From positions 46,110,723 to 46,174,722 of the forward strand of contig OX465584.1 in assembly GCA_950022655.1 (NCBI GenBank): a DNA stretch of 64,000 nucleotides. The letters run 5' to 3'. The first letter of the stretch is position 1. Each line of letters begins with the position of its first letter. A program made the position numbers and the translations under genes. Shown piece after piece: positions 35,165 through 47,990 of this stretch. The stretch is from Alentia gelatinosa. Its lineage: Eukaryota; Annelida; Polychaeta; Phyllodocida; Polynoidae. Below the pieces are notes generated by a model. That model was not told the DNA's origin, did no database searches, and saw only the letters and a program-made list of their open reading frames with translations.

Positions 35165-35622
35165 TATTGAAAATTATAACCATTATAAAGTCCGCTCACG
35201 GTTTGGGGTGCAACGTCCTCTGCACAGAATCTGGACCGTGGATTAAGCTCGTTATAAGGCACGAAAGTTACTCGCATTCCCAAGTTTATATTCTTGAGTT
35301 CAATGCCTTCGTAGGTTAATGCCAATTGGCAACAGTTAGAACCAATAAAACACCCCACATGAAATAGCTTTACCCCCTGTAGCACATACTGAGACACCTA
35401 TAAAATATATACATGTACCACAATGACCTGCTTCTATGACCACAACAAAAACTGGTGCTGGAGCCTGTATTTTTTCATCAACAGAAATGTCTGCAGATGT
35501 AATTTTTCTATCACCAGATAAGTCTTCCATAATCAATACTGACTTACAATGGGGTTTGAAATCATACTAAATAATCCACCCAAAGTGCTGAATTCTAACA
35601 TGGACTGAGTATCAAGATCTGC
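35165..35622 (-). pseudogene. decayed coding stretch, unrecognised (weak cold-shock-domain look)
   Basis: Three coding-like segments follow one another on the minus strand in shifted frames. First: about 35618-35548, LDTQSMLEFSTLGGLFSM, bounded by TTTATTGCAG and GTAAGT. Second: about 35530-35430, MEDLSGDRKITSADISVDE and onward. Third: about 35392-35165, GVKLFHVGCFIGS, then LGMRVTFVPYNELNPRSR, FCAEDVAPQT, to a stop. The gaps are too small for introns, so frameshifts are likelier. The last segment faintly resembles the end of a cold-shock/OB fold (a LFH-type strand, L-G-x-x-V-x-F, R-x-x-A-x-x-V), but I cannot name a family. Confidence 0.3.
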
Positions 35623-36337
35623 AATAAAATCCACTGTCTATCCTATCGAGAGTACCAAGTACCGGAGTAGTATTTGTGATTTATGATGCATGAGTACTTG
35701 TTTTTCCACATGACACTATGAAGCCAAAACACGGCGAGATAAAGGTGGGGGCGGTGAGAGGGTCGCTTTGTTTTAGCTTTCCCGTCATCACGAGGCCCAC
35801 ACACGTCCATTGGAGCGGAACACCACTGAGGAGAAGGTGCAGCACAGCCTGGGTCTACTTCAGCCTGGCATTGCTGCATAATCTGTACAGGCACACGGGC
35901 TCAGTATAAGAAGCTTCCTAGATTTACAATACATATTGGTTTTGAAGACCAGGTAAGGCCCCAGACAACACACGTTTTACTAGCAGGGAAGGGAAGCAGC
36001 AGGCACACGGACAAAAATCAGCTGAAGTTTGTGTGCGTGTCGTCTTTCAGAAACATAATAACCACAATAAATGGGAAATCACATAATACTGTTTTCATCA
36101 GGTAAAAAAGGGGTGTTTCATAAACTATGTAAGGTTATGCCAATATGACCTCTCACGTATAGTTATTGACTGTCCACCAGCTATTACTAAAGATCTTCAA
36201 TATCACATCATCGTAGCTTCGCGTTTCAGGAACTCGATCATTCACAGCAAATCACTGCCTATTCAGACTGACGTCTTGAAGATGGTCTTGCTACAGTGTG
36301 TATAGACCTACTTGGTCTCTTAATCTGATGAGCCTGC

Positions 36338-37118
36338 CCTCGTCTTGTCCTGTCTCACAATGGGGCCTAGCCTGCCCTCGCCTCACCCTGTCTGAAACTG
36401 AGGTCTAGCCTGCCCTCCTCTCGCCCTGTCTGATAATGGGGTCTAGCTTGCCCTAATCTTGCCCTGTCTGATAATGGGGTCTTGTCTGCACTCCTCTCTC
36501 CCTGTCTGATAATGGGGTCTAGCCTGCCCTCCTCTTGCCCTGTCTGATATTGAGGTCTAGCCTGCCCTCCTCTCGCCCTGTCTGATAATGGGGTCTAGCT
36601 TGCCCTAATCTTGCCCTGTCTGATAATGGGGTCTTGCCTGCACTCCTCTCTCCCTGTCTGATAATGGGGTCTTGCCTGCACTCCTCTCTCCCTGTCTGAT
36701 AATGGGGTCTAGCCTGCCCTCGTCTCTACCTGTCTGATATTGAGGTCTAGCCTGCCCTCCTCTCGCCCTGTCTGATATTGGGGTCTAGCCTGCCCTCGTC
36801 TCTACCTGTCTGATATTGGGGTCTAGCCTGCCCTCCTCTCGCCCTGTCTGATAATGGGGTCTAGCCTGCCCTCCTCTCGCCCTGTCTGATATTAGGGTCT
36901 AGCCTGCCCTTCTCTCGCCCTGTCTGATATTGGGGTTTAGCCTGCCCTCCTCTCGCCCTGTCTGATATTGGGGTCTAACCTGCCCTCCTCTCGCCCTGTC
37001 TGATATTGGGGTCTAGCCTGCCCTCGTCTCTCCCTGTCTGATATCGGGGTCTAGCCTGCCCTCGTCTCTCCCTGTCTGATATCAGGGTCTAGCCTGCCCT
37101 CCTCTCTCACTGTCTGAT
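36338..37118 (+). repeat. 38-bp minisatellite, about 20 units
   Basis: Unit CCTGTCTGATAATGGGGTCT + AGCCTGCCCTCCTCTCGC, 38 bp (for example starts at 36843 and 36881). About twenty units with mixed variants (ATATTGGGG, CTCGTCTCTC), the same variants recurring in blocks. Confidence 0.92.
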
Positions 37119-40100
37119 TTGGTCTATCTGAGGGATTTACAACACATGTGTAGTTTGTTAACGTTCATGACATGCACATGTTAGGTGTACACAAGACACG
37201 AGCAACCTGCGTTTGCATGATGCAGCTGTCTGTCTGCCTGCAGTTGGCCTATTCCCCTTGCTATTTATCTAGTACCTGGTTTAGTTGTGATCCTGCTTGT
37301 ACTCGGCCATACACCTCTGTGTGTAGGCTACACGAGGTAAAATGCACGTATGTTATGTACAAATCATACAATTACTAACTAAATTGTAAGGGGGAAATGT
37401 AGAAAAAAAATTGTACAATTAGTAACTAGAGACTACATGTATTTACACATTTAGATAAGTGCGTTGTAAATGGAATAAAACTGACAGAACATAGTGATGA
37501 TTTTCGATTACTTTTGAATACTTGGCCCCCTATAAGCATGGACAATGCACAACGAGTCATGCAATATGGAAAACTCAGAGTTTGTCTACAGTTCATGTCT
37601 TTGCTTTTTGTTGGAGGCATTTCGAGGATCATGTTGTATTTTCAGGTGCACCTCACAATGCGTTACAGTGTACACACACCGTGCCCCACCTCACAAAACA
37701 CACTCTGTGTTTGACAGTCACGACTGGTACCTGCCAGGCAATCAGGAAGCACAATCGTGACAGACGGGAACAGGCGGGCACACATCACGCCGCCTGGTGG
37801 TAGGCCTACTTACTACACCCTGGAGGATACCCAGGAGCGGAGAGCGTCTTAACCCTACCACGCCCAGTCTCTCTCTCTCAGATAGGTCACTTCTTACAGC
37901 CCTGAACGCGTGCCTCCACCTATTGACCCGGATCCCGCAGCAACAGACCGACTGACATGTATCTTCTAGTGGCAGGCGGGCCGTACCAGACTGAGCTAAG
38001 AAATGTATTCAAATCTCAGGTGAAACCATTGCTTTCTACAGTGACCTTTGTAACTGGTGTCATAACCAGGATTTAGAAGTATACAACGTAGAACTCACTT
38101 TAAAGAAAAAATATTTCACATTATATATCGAAACTAAGTTGTACAGGGACATACTTGTCAATAGTGTGACAATCTCTTTAAGTTTCGATTTCGACAAAGC
38201 GAAATTCCCTTTAGAGAGGAGGAAGGGTCGTTACAAATATAGGCGGATGGAACGTCAATCAGAGATACCTGTTGCTAATGTAAGATACCACCATCTTTTT
38301 ATATCTATCCAACCACTAGGGTTCGAAACCTCACGTAAAAGTCTATTTCTTTTATCACATGAATATTTCTGAATATTTCCATAGGTTGGTATAAAGTGCT
38401 AATTCCACCAGCCCATTTTTCTTGCCTGGCAGGGTCGGGTTGTGTCTTGCAGCATTTGGCTCCATCTTGCTGGATCGTACTTAATCTTGTAAGATCATTA
38501 CCCCTCTGTGTGGAGCCCCTATTATAGTGGGGCTCTTCCATGCTGTAATCTAGCCAGGCAGGCTTACATAATTCATCCCGATCTAGCGAGTCAACAGTTC
38601 AACTGAGATTGCACGTCCCGGTGGAATCGACGCTTTAACGTGTATAATTTTGTCTATTTAAAAACTGTCCACGTTAACGTCAACACAGAAACAAACCATG
38701 TCAGCACTAGAAGGGCACATGGCTGATAAATAGTGAAGCCCCGCAGAGATAAAGAGTGAAGCGGGCAGCCAAGCGGCACGGTGCGGTCAGTGACCTGTGA
38801 CGACCAGTTACAGCCACTAAATTCACTCATCAGGAAAATTGGCCAAATCGTTACAACAGCCAGCATGTCCCTAAAAAATACCCCATATTCGCGTGACAGG
38901 GGAAAAAAAGGTATGTAGGTTGTGTGTGTTCTTCTTGTTGAACCAACTTTGATTTATTTGTCCCCAGAATAAACAGGAGTCACTTCTTTCTTGACTATGG
39001 GTATACTGATGACTTTATGTAACATTTTGCACGTTAAGGGTAAGATTCAGGAAAGTCAAACGTTTGGATCAGACAAGGAGAACATAGATGACTAAGTTTC
39101 ACTGTTGCTCTCAATGATACTTCTTGACTGATGAGGGTCCCATAAACATATTTCCCAATTTTCCTTATGCTTCCTTGTACGGTTCTAATTTGATATAATT
39201 TCAGTCTATATCGGAATGTATTGAATATACTGTAATATATCCATCGTCATATCTAACCATTACTCTAATTTATATATGTTTCTATATATTACATACATTT
39301 TGTACACAGTTGGACCAGTTAGGTAACGGAGATGGTTCATCCCTAGGACTGCCATAGCTAATAGCCAACACAAATTAAATTTTGTTTTTTTGATATACAG
39401 ATATGTAATCAGTCAAACTGTTTCTCCCCTTCTTTATTTCAATACAGCAGCTACTGTGAGTGTGACTGATACCAGTGTCAACAATATAGTTTATCACTTT
39501 AGGTCATCTCTATATGCAGCTCTGATAAGAGATATATCTATGTATTGTTATCTGCGATCAAAGAGTCTTATGCCGATGATCCCTGCACATATGTGTGTCT
39601 ACGTAAGTAGGGCCAAAGTACTAAAAATAAAATTTATCCAGTTCTAGATGACTTCTCCATCCTGTTTACTTAAACTTCTTCACTCATGCAGAGGATATCG
39701 CAAAACGTTAATAAAAACTAAGATAATCCAAACCATTAGTATGATACGTCCATGATAAAATTTTAGGTTACGTTTTTTGGGGTTTATTTTCTTAATATGT
39801 CCATCCAGGGAAGAATCCTGATTACCACAAGCAGATACTTTTCAATGTCAAAGCCTAGCTTCAGGTAACATGGGATTATCCAATATCACAGCACCATGAT
39901 GAACTAGCTCCATTTTCTGAACCTAACCTCTATACAAGAACTTGTCAATACATGTTGTAGTCCAATAGATAATTTTAGAGATAGTCCAGAAGAATGTAAG
40001 ACAATCCTGTAGGCAAGTATGCGTTTAACCAACGTTGATAAAACGGGACAGATAGTAGACATGTTACCATCTTGTCTAGATCAATATATCAATTCATGAA

Positions 40101-41010
40101 TAATGGTATATAAACATACATGCTTTAAGTTTCCTGGCCAGACCTTTCGTACAACTGTTCGTCAGTTTTCACGTTATTTTCCATTATTATATTATATTAT
40201 CAAAGTACACATACAGTGATATAACTCCTAGAGAATGCGGTACTTTAAGGTTCATGATGTTATAGGTAAATTAGAGTTTGTTCTTCCTGGTAAGTGAAGA
40301 AAGCATGCACGTAGCACGGCAGGACACAAGACAGCTGTGGCCAGGTATCAAAGGTAATGCCCGGTCGTCCAAGGGTCAGGCACAACCTTCTATGTTTAAT
40401 CACCTGAGGTTCACATGTGGCTAAAAGCGCGGCTAAAAACGTGACCCAAGACGGAGCTGTGTGTGGAGGTGGGCAGGTCCCCACCAGAGCTGGCCCTCAG
40501 ACCCACCAGGCTTCTCAGCAGATGGGAGGGGAACCAGGGAGGGGGCCTCTCCACTGGTCTCTGGTGTTATTGTTTGCCAAGCCCTCTGTCCAATAGGAAC
40601 GCGCATTAAGAAGCACGCCCAATAGGTCAACATTTGACTTGATTGCGCTATACATAGGTCACCTGTTGTGGGGTTGGCCAATCGCGTGACCAGACTTGTA
40701 TATATCTACTGACCAATTAGTATCAATGTAGCCTAAGTTATTGATGCTCATCATTTAAGTAAAACTTTGTCATTTCACTGTTAATATGCTCTGATGTTAT
40801 CCTAGACCCACCGCTGAACACAAGAGTAATAGCCAATGCATGAAAGTGGCTAAAGTGAGATGACTAATGATAACGAATCATCCTTATCATATCCAGGTAG
40901 GCGTAACTGCGGTAGTGTAATCTTGTCACCTGACATGACAAGGGGGTGTCCAGCTGTCATCAGTGAGGGTCATCATAAAAAGCTCGTTATTTGGGGGTTT
41001 TAGAACTTAC

Positions 41011-41064
41011 CTTATGCTTACCGGTCACTTTGGCATGTTTGGTAGTGGTCACTGCGGTGGTCAT
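41011..41064 (-). CDS. STK38: candidate first coding exon of the STK38-like gene (N-terminal extension)
   Basis: Seen: on the minus strand ATG at 41064-41062 sits in a good initiation context (CTACCATGA) and opens 18 codons, MTTAVTTTKHAKVTGKHK. They end exactly at AAG followed by the donor GTAAGT (41010-41005). An in-frame TAG lies five codons upstream (41079-41077). Splicing in phase 0 to the acceptor at 33172 reads through the 15 nt GGTCTGAGATCCAAG as GLRSK and runs in frame into the conventional ATG. The resulting protein would carry 23 extra basic, threonine-rich residues. An ETS site (41267-41276) and an E-box (41161-41168) lie just upstream. Inference: this is the first exon, either coding or, with initiation at the second ATG, effectively 5' UTR. 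The implied intron is 7839 nt. The agreement of donor, frame and stop placement makes chance less likely, but no transcript is available. Confidence 0.5.
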
Positions 41065-41276
41065 GGTAGAAATGTGCTAGAACTGTGTGTGAGTCGTGTT
41101 CGAGGTATGTTTGTTGTGTCTAGGCAGCACCCTCCCTCCCACCTCAGTTCTCTACTCGGACCACGTGGCTAAGACTCACACTCTGGCCAGCAGCCAACTG
41201 CAGCCTTCCCTGACCCCGGCCACACAAGATACGTCCAGTTCAACACGACCAAAGTTCGTCAAACATACCGGAAGTG
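41065..41276 (-). promoter_or_regulatory. candidate promoter / 5' UTR of the STK38-like gene
   Basis: This GC-richer stretch sits directly upstream (minus sense) of the candidate first exon. It has ACCGGAAGTG, a consensus ETS/GABP site, at 41267-41276, and CCACGTGG, an E-box, at 41161-41168. No TATA box is evident. Inference: transcription starts between these sites and the ATG at 41064. Confidence 0.35.
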
Positions 41277-41679
41277 CAGCGCTGAGGTGCTGAACTTAGA
41301 CTGGTTCCCTGCCACAATGAAATATGGGACAGGTAACGCCTTACGAGTAAACCACCTTGAACTGTCAGTCACGCCGGCTGTTGACGTCATTATCAGGGTT
41401 CCCTGCTATCAGAAAAAGCTGTTCTTTTAATATTTGAAAGTGTAACAACAATAATGGGTTCCAATAATGGGTTCCATTATGAGAAAGTTTTCATGTTGAT
41501 GTATCTTTTTTAATGTGATATTGCATTTGATGCAGAAGTAAATATTTTGAGATATTTGTGATCACAATCCATCGTACTAATGAGGGGATATCCCAATGCT
41601 TGGCACCAGAGCGTATCGAAGGCATGCTCTCGGAGGGTAGAATGACGTCACACTAATCCCACAATGCACCAGAAAATTG

Positions 41680-42265
41680 GAGGCATTACACATAATGCAC
41701 CAAAAAAATGGAGGGCGTTACCTGGCCTTAAGGGAACATATAGGCCAGGTTTCCAGGCTGTGCTGAACTCAGCTCGTGGGATGTCCAACACAAACCTTCC
41801 ACAGGTCATGTTCACAGTGGGAATTTGGCATGGAGTTCAGCAGCCACATCACCACCCCATGTCTAAACGGGGAACTGTAGTGCCATCCATAAAGTATGTG
41901 CGCACAGTTTCTGAAATTGATGGCACCACCTGCCTAGACTGATGGCTCCACTCACAAGTCGTTTCTCTATGCTCGGGGATTCTTGCCTGTTGGTTTCAGT
42001 GATAGAAAATAAGGCAGCGCCATATTATTTTTGTATTTCCCATGGGGGTGCGCACCAAATTGTTCCATTTCCATGGAGCCATACTTTCCACAGTGAATTG
42101 AAAACCTGAAATACCCTGAAAACTCATATCCGTACTTTTATATGACTACACCTTGAACTCCTATGATAGATCAAGAGGTGCCATCAATCCAGGTAAAATG
42201 TGAGGTGGTGCCATAAGTTTAGGCAAGTGGTGCCAGTCCTGGTACAACTGAAGAGTGGTGCCATC
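41680..42265 (+). repeat. GGTGCCATC-type degenerate repeats
   Basis: AATGCACCARAAAATTGGAG occurs twice (about 41662 and 41696, the second with an extra A), and GGTGCCATCA-like blocks recur near 42179, 42206, 42230 and 42256. Very diverged. Confidence 0.4.
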
Positions 42266-44767
42266 AGTGCAGTTACCCCTCAGTGCGTATGTACTTAATG
42301 GATGGCCCCCTATCCAGATGTGATCAAATTTCCATAATCAATCCACTGACACCACAAAAGCCGTTCCTCTAAACATTCAAATTTCAATATGATACATTTA
42401 CATATCTATAATTGTGTGACCTTCTCTCTGCTTCTAATAGCCAACTGCGGAATTATGATATACACATTTCGTTGTTGAAGGAGCGACTTGCCAATGTTGG
42501 CACCAAAACTTTATCGGTGATTAAGTCCAGCGGTACTCTGACCCTAGCAGATACTGATTTAGTCGTATTCCTATTTATAGAATAGATTATATATCCAACA
42601 TGAAGTTAGCATACAAAAGGAAATTGAAATAAGATAGGTATTTCTATAAATAAAATTCTAGTGCCTAATCTCATGGTAGGTATAATCATATCCTAAATCT
42701 ATAGTAGGTATAATCTAATCCTAAATCTATATCCAGCTTGAAGTAGGGTTACAGGACAGAGTTGGGTACCAGGGCCTAACGCAACTAGATTCTGAGAGGT
42801 GTGTACATTCTAATACACGCACATACATGTATACATAATGTATAACATAGACGGGTTCGCCAAACACGGACTGGCGTGTAGGCACACAAACCGAGCACTA
42901 TTAGTAATATCCATGGTGATCCTCGCGAAACAAACTTGACCCGCCGTTTTGTTGTGGCCTATATCCAGTGCCCCGGTCGAAACAATCAATCAGCAAGGTG
43001 GGTGATGGGAGTATGACAACGAGGTATTACAGATGGGTCAGTCTGTCCATATCCGCCATTCTAGCCGCTGCCTCAACCATCACGCGCCCTATACTACCTT
43101 TTTATTATATACTTCTTCTGTTGAATAGATATTTGGTTACAATTTGCAGAATAACCCAACAATGTAAGTAAAATAAATTGAGTAAATTGTGTGTACAACA
43201 CTATATTCATCATTACCATTGTGAAAGGCTTTTCGTAAGTTTGGCTTAACCCTGCTACAAAGACTTGAACCTATGCTACCGTTAGCTATAGGAGTATCGT
43301 CCCTATTACACTATAGGATCGAGATGCTAATTTTCCACAGAGCTGTAAAATGAACGATGTACAGGGGCGAACACGGGCTCTAAGATTCGGGTAAATATTT
43401 TTAGTTGAAGCCTATGGTTGAATGATGAGAATACCTCCAGTTGCATCAATGATATTTCATTTGCCATGTAACCCATGCTACAGTGGAACAACGAAAAAGC
43501 TCAATCAATAAAAGAGCACTGTCTGTTTTTGGAGAGCTGTCAAGAATATAACATGATGTGGACTATGCACTGTGTATCCCAGTTATTGTTTTGTTCTACC
43601 ATACCTCACTCTCAACACGCTCATAACATATCATTTCTTTGAACTCAGTGGGATTACTGTATGTTTATTCAAGTGTATACCTGTATAGCACAAAAGGAAG
43701 AATGGCTGTAGTCAGATGTTGTTGGTTCAAGAAACACAAAAGAAAACGTAATCCTGAGCACATCATCAATGCCTGTGGACAAGACGTTATCTGGGATTTC
43801 TCTTGATTCAAAATGCTTTTTTTCTCAGCCATCCTACTAAACCTCACTCAATTCTACTCGAGCTGCTCCGCCTCGACCTACGACTCAGAGTCATTGGGCG
43901 TCGGAACCAATTGCCCCAGTTAGAAATAATATCATATACCTGTGGCACTATCTCCTGCATACACCACCAAATCCTGCATATGGTGTATGTATGAATTTGC
44001 GGTTACGTGACTTGGTAAAATTACCATACAAAAAAATGCATGGTAAAATTATTGGGATATATCTGGTTGATAATTTTAGCAAGTATTTTTGACGTACAGC
44101 AAGCCAATTTCCCTATAGTGAGTATTTCCGAATAAAAATGGCCAGTAGAGGAACATACATCAGAATGCCTCATGCAAAGTCGTTCTGTAGTCGACGTCTT
44201 GTGTTGTCAATAAATATTTGTTAGAAATATTTGAATTTATGCGTGTAATATGAAACGGGTGCTCCTCGGCTTATCTTCACAGAAGGATTGGCTTGACGTG
44301 TTTTTGGCATTTTGTGGGTCTTTTGCATCTCTTTTTTTCCTACTGAAGATCTCAGATCTTATGGTCCAGCGTGAACCATTGGGGCAAAAGTAGGGTATGC
44401 TGGGGAGGCTTATTTTTCCCCAGGAAAGACTAAATACCACATAGAAAAGCCATGCGACTCTATGTCCCACAACATTTTGTGTGTGTTTTACTGTTTTTTT
44501 ACCCCAAAAACATCCGCTATATTTGAAGAGCAGCGATTTTCTTTGAAATATTGATTCAAGAGTTGTTATGCATGAAATCATGCTCTCTTCCTCTTATAGG
44601 GTTAGCCTCTTCAAAACACACTTCCTCATGAACGACCACTCCTAGAACGCTCAATCATTTCAGTAAAGGCGCTCTCTTTATATTTTCAGTCCCCCTAGTA
44701 TGGCAACTCTTCCTATAGTTATGCCCTCGAGTCGAGCCACTTCATTTAGTACAGGCGATCCCTCTAG

Positions 44768-45031
44768 CAGTGATGGCAGTTTATCTCTTTTCCAGGGAAT
44801 TCCTTGTTTTTATTTTCAGTTTATACAATTCTTTTGCTTTTGTAAAACAAAGGGAATAAATTGTACCTCACTCACACTAATAAACAGTAGTCCGAACCTC
44901 CCCCACACACCAGCTCCATTCCATGAAGAATAACAACATGTCTTCCATGTTTTATCAGTCTTTCCGGGGCAATGAATTCCACAGGAAAAATATTTCCTTT
45001 CTTTTTTTCATGACCCCAACTGACACCCCTG
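44768..45031 (-). mobile_element. MITE family with 6-bp TSD, copy D
   Basis: Plus-strand ends are CAGTGATGGCAGTTTA and CCCAACTGACACCCCTG, inverse of each other. Flanked by CTCTAG on both sides (44762-44767 and 45032-45037). The interior is the reverse complement of copies A-C (CAGCTCCATTCCATG, AAACAAAGGGAATAAATTG). Confidence 0.8.
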
Positions 45032-46739
45032 CTCTAGTATAGTTATTTTTTCTTCCCTGTCTCTTTTGCCATACAGTCACATCTTCACTAGCTTCGTCCG
45101 AAAATATTCCAGTATAATTACTACCATAAGTATTATCTTTTCCATTTGTAGTCATTTTGAGAAGTATTGAACGTTTGGTGGCATCAAGGTGCTGTATTTT
45201 CACAAGGCTGTCTGACTCGTAGCCTCCTGAATGAGGAACGGGTCACTGGTATCTGCCGCCCGGTCTGACCACATACTGCCGGCCTCAGTCTAGACGCCAC
45301 GTGTGTGTGTTGACATTATCAATCATGTCTACCCCGCTGATCAGATAACTCTGACGTAAGGTGAAAACACACTAGACCTGTGTGAACATGTAGGCTGGAC
45401 GTGCACGTGGTAAACACAGCCAAACTCAAACCTCCCGCTATAGTCCCATGTTGTATGTGCGTATAGACTAATTACTTCTACATAACACAATTTATGGTTA
45501 ATTTCATTTAGGTTTCATTTATCGGTATCACTTTTAATTTAATTATCAGTTCTGTAATTACACCAAACAGCAGCTGTTCGCACTGGTGTGTTTAAAGGAA
45601 TCAAACTCCATACAGGTTTGCCATAGACTAAAATTGGTTAGTTGTTCATGAACTAATCTGAAAATTCCAGTTTTACTGAAAAGAGTAAATTTACACAGGC
45701 ACTTTTTCATAATTCTAGTTTACCCTGACATATTCTCTGACAATTCTCTGATGTTTTCTTGATTTTTCCGTGATGTGTGGTACCCCTGCTATACCATCAG
45801 AGGAATTCCGAAAAATAAGTGCATGCCCCAAGTAATAATTCAGAAACTTTAGGGTAACAATTTAAAAATAAATCATAATTCTTTTAGATATCAAAATGTA
45901 GTAAGTGTAGTAGTTAGATTTTAGAGTTCGATGACTCTTCCAAAGTAAACTGCACTTTTTTTTTATGTCGTGATTACAAGGTTGAAGAAGATGTCCGAGG
46001 GACACACATATTGTATTATCCTAGTATACATGTTTAGGTTTGACGGGATGTACTCGCTGTAAAGGTGCTTGTCTAGCTTGGACAGGAAAATTAATCTACC
46101 ACACGAAGGATACTAAACTACCCACTGGCAGAGTGATGAAAACCAGCCTATATTGGCAACGAAGTATTGTAATATGCAGTTAATAAAGAAATTCTTTTTT
46201 AAAAAAGTGTGTGTCATTTTTTCTCTTTTGCGATTTTTTTTTACTCTGGCCTGGTCAAAATAGAGTAAATACCTAATAATGACTTTGTTCTAAAGTCTAT
46301 CTGGTAATAGGTTTACTGATAACGTCTTAGGCGATATGCAGTTTAAGTCTTTCCATCAATATTGATTGTAACATAAGTGGTTTTGCTATGTATGGTTTAA
46401 ACTTATGAATAAATTATGTATGTATGTATGATCAAACGGGACTAATGCTATTTCTTCAAACTCTGATCTATTTTGCATTCAGTAGATTGAGTTTTAGCAA
46501 CCAGGGTTTTTGGTATGCTAGTAATGAATAGAGACTGGTGTCCCTTCGTCCGAGCGCCGAGTATCGAATTCAAGTCATTCGTGCCGAGTTCTAACCTAGA
46601 TTCCAAATCACAAGGTCAATGTTGCAAAGGATTGCCCTGTTTAATCTATTGTCTGTTTACACTACCATTCCACACATCTGTGTATTTATGGTAACAGGTG
46701 GTGTACCTCCATTATATCTTTAACAGTTTGGTTGCATTG

Positions 46740-46930
46740 GGCAATCCACACAATGCAATATTATGTATCACTGGGCAGTCATACAATGTAATAACATATA
46801 AGTGCCTCCAGACAATGTAATAACATCTGCATGAGCTCTAGTCGACTGTAACATGTGACACTGGGCAGCTACACACAATGTAGTAACATCTAAGTGTTCC
46901 AGGGAAGCTGGATACAATGTTATAGCACCT
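46740..46930 (+). repeat. tandem repeat around ACAATGTAATAACATCT
   Basis: ACAATGTAATAACATMT-like blocks recur near 46784, 46813, 46875 and 46914, at about 30-60-bp spacing, with GGGCAGYYAYACA between. Degenerate. Confidence 0.55.
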
Positions 46931-47197
46931 AACCGTGTTATATCTTGGTGCATCTTGTTATATCTTACAGTGTCACGATATGTTCTACATCCTTTGACGC
47001 GACACATCCCGTGCGATGATATATGTTTGTACAACACAAAACATTAAAAAAAGTCTCTTCTTCTTTAGGACTACTACATGTCCTTTTTCTCACCTAAAGT
47101 CATTTACACTAAACTAATTTGAACAAATTAAGCACATTCTAGTAACTATGCTATGAAACAATTAGGAATTGTGTTTACTGTTCAGCACCATACTGCT

Positions 47198-47990
47198 CAC
47201 ATTCCAAGCTGCCTATCCACCAGCCTACTTACATTCCAAGCTGCCTATCCACCAGCCTACTTACATTCCAAGCTGCCTATCCACCAGCCTACTTACATTC
47301 CAACCTGCCTATCCACCAGCCTACTTACATTCCAACCTACACACCCATCAGCCTGCTGACATTCCGACCTGCCTACCCACCAACCTGACTACTCACTTAC
47401 CTGCATTCCCACCATCGTCTCCATCCACCTACCTGCTCACATTTCAACATGCCTACCTGCCAACTTGTCTACCCACCAACCTGCTTCCATTTTAACCTTT
47501 CTACCCACCAACCTGCCCATCCACCAACCTTCCTACTCACCAACGTACCTACACGATTGGTTTGCTAATATTTCAACATGCCCTCCCATTAACCTGCTTA
47601 ATAGCTATTCTGCTACAGACCTACCAGTCTGTTCAATCATCTACCTGCCCACCCACAAACCTGCCTACCCACAAACACACCAACCTGCCTACACACCATT
47701 CTGCCCACCCACGAGCTTGCCAATCCTACCAACCTGCCTACACACCAACCTGCAAACCCTACAGTCTGCCTACCCACCAACCTGCAGACCAGACCCACCA
47801 TCCTCACTACCCACCAACTTACCTAACCACCAGTGTGCTTATCTACCAGTTTGTTTACCTGCCAACCTGCCAAACCACCTACCTACTCACCAACCATCCC
47901 AACTACCCACCTGCACATCTGCCAACCTGCCTAGCCACCAACCTCTCATCATTCACTACCTATCTACAAACATGACTAACTTCAGTTCCA
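47198..47990 (+). repeat. 32-bp CCACCAGCCTACTTACATT minisatellite
   Basis: The first four to five units (47198-47340) are near-identical 32-bp repeats: ACATTCCAAGCTGCCTATCC + ACCAGCCTACTT. To the right it decays into CCACCAACCTGCCTACC-type units. The 108- to 228-codon proline-rich frames over it are repeat artefacts, not a gene. Confidence 0.9.

Larger units (their letters stand above)
33172..41010 (-). other. 7.8-kb intron between candidate exon 1 and exon 2 of the STK38-like gene
   Basis: The acceptor (ACTAG, 33176-33172) precedes exon 2; the donor is GTAAGT at 41010. It holds a MITE-like repeat (33419-33605), a decayed coding stretch (about 35165-35620) and the 38-bp minisatellite (36338-37118). 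About 33610-34940, 35900-36330 and 37125-40990 show no recognisable element. If the candidate exon 1 is wrong, this is simply upstream sequence. Confidence 0.5.

Noticed and set aside
41664..41942. 92-codon open frame
   Set aside because: Overlaps short diverged repeats (AATGCACCA, GGTGCCATC) and has no recognisable domain.
43255..43325. tRNA-like stretch on the minus strand (TAGTGTAATAGG ... GGTTCAAGTC at tRNA spacing)
   Set aside because: Acceptor and T-stem pairing fail; at best a SINE or tRNA relic, more likely chance.
44237..44581. 114-codon minus-strand frame
   Set aside because: No recognisable motif or neighbouring coding signal; likely chance or an old repeat.
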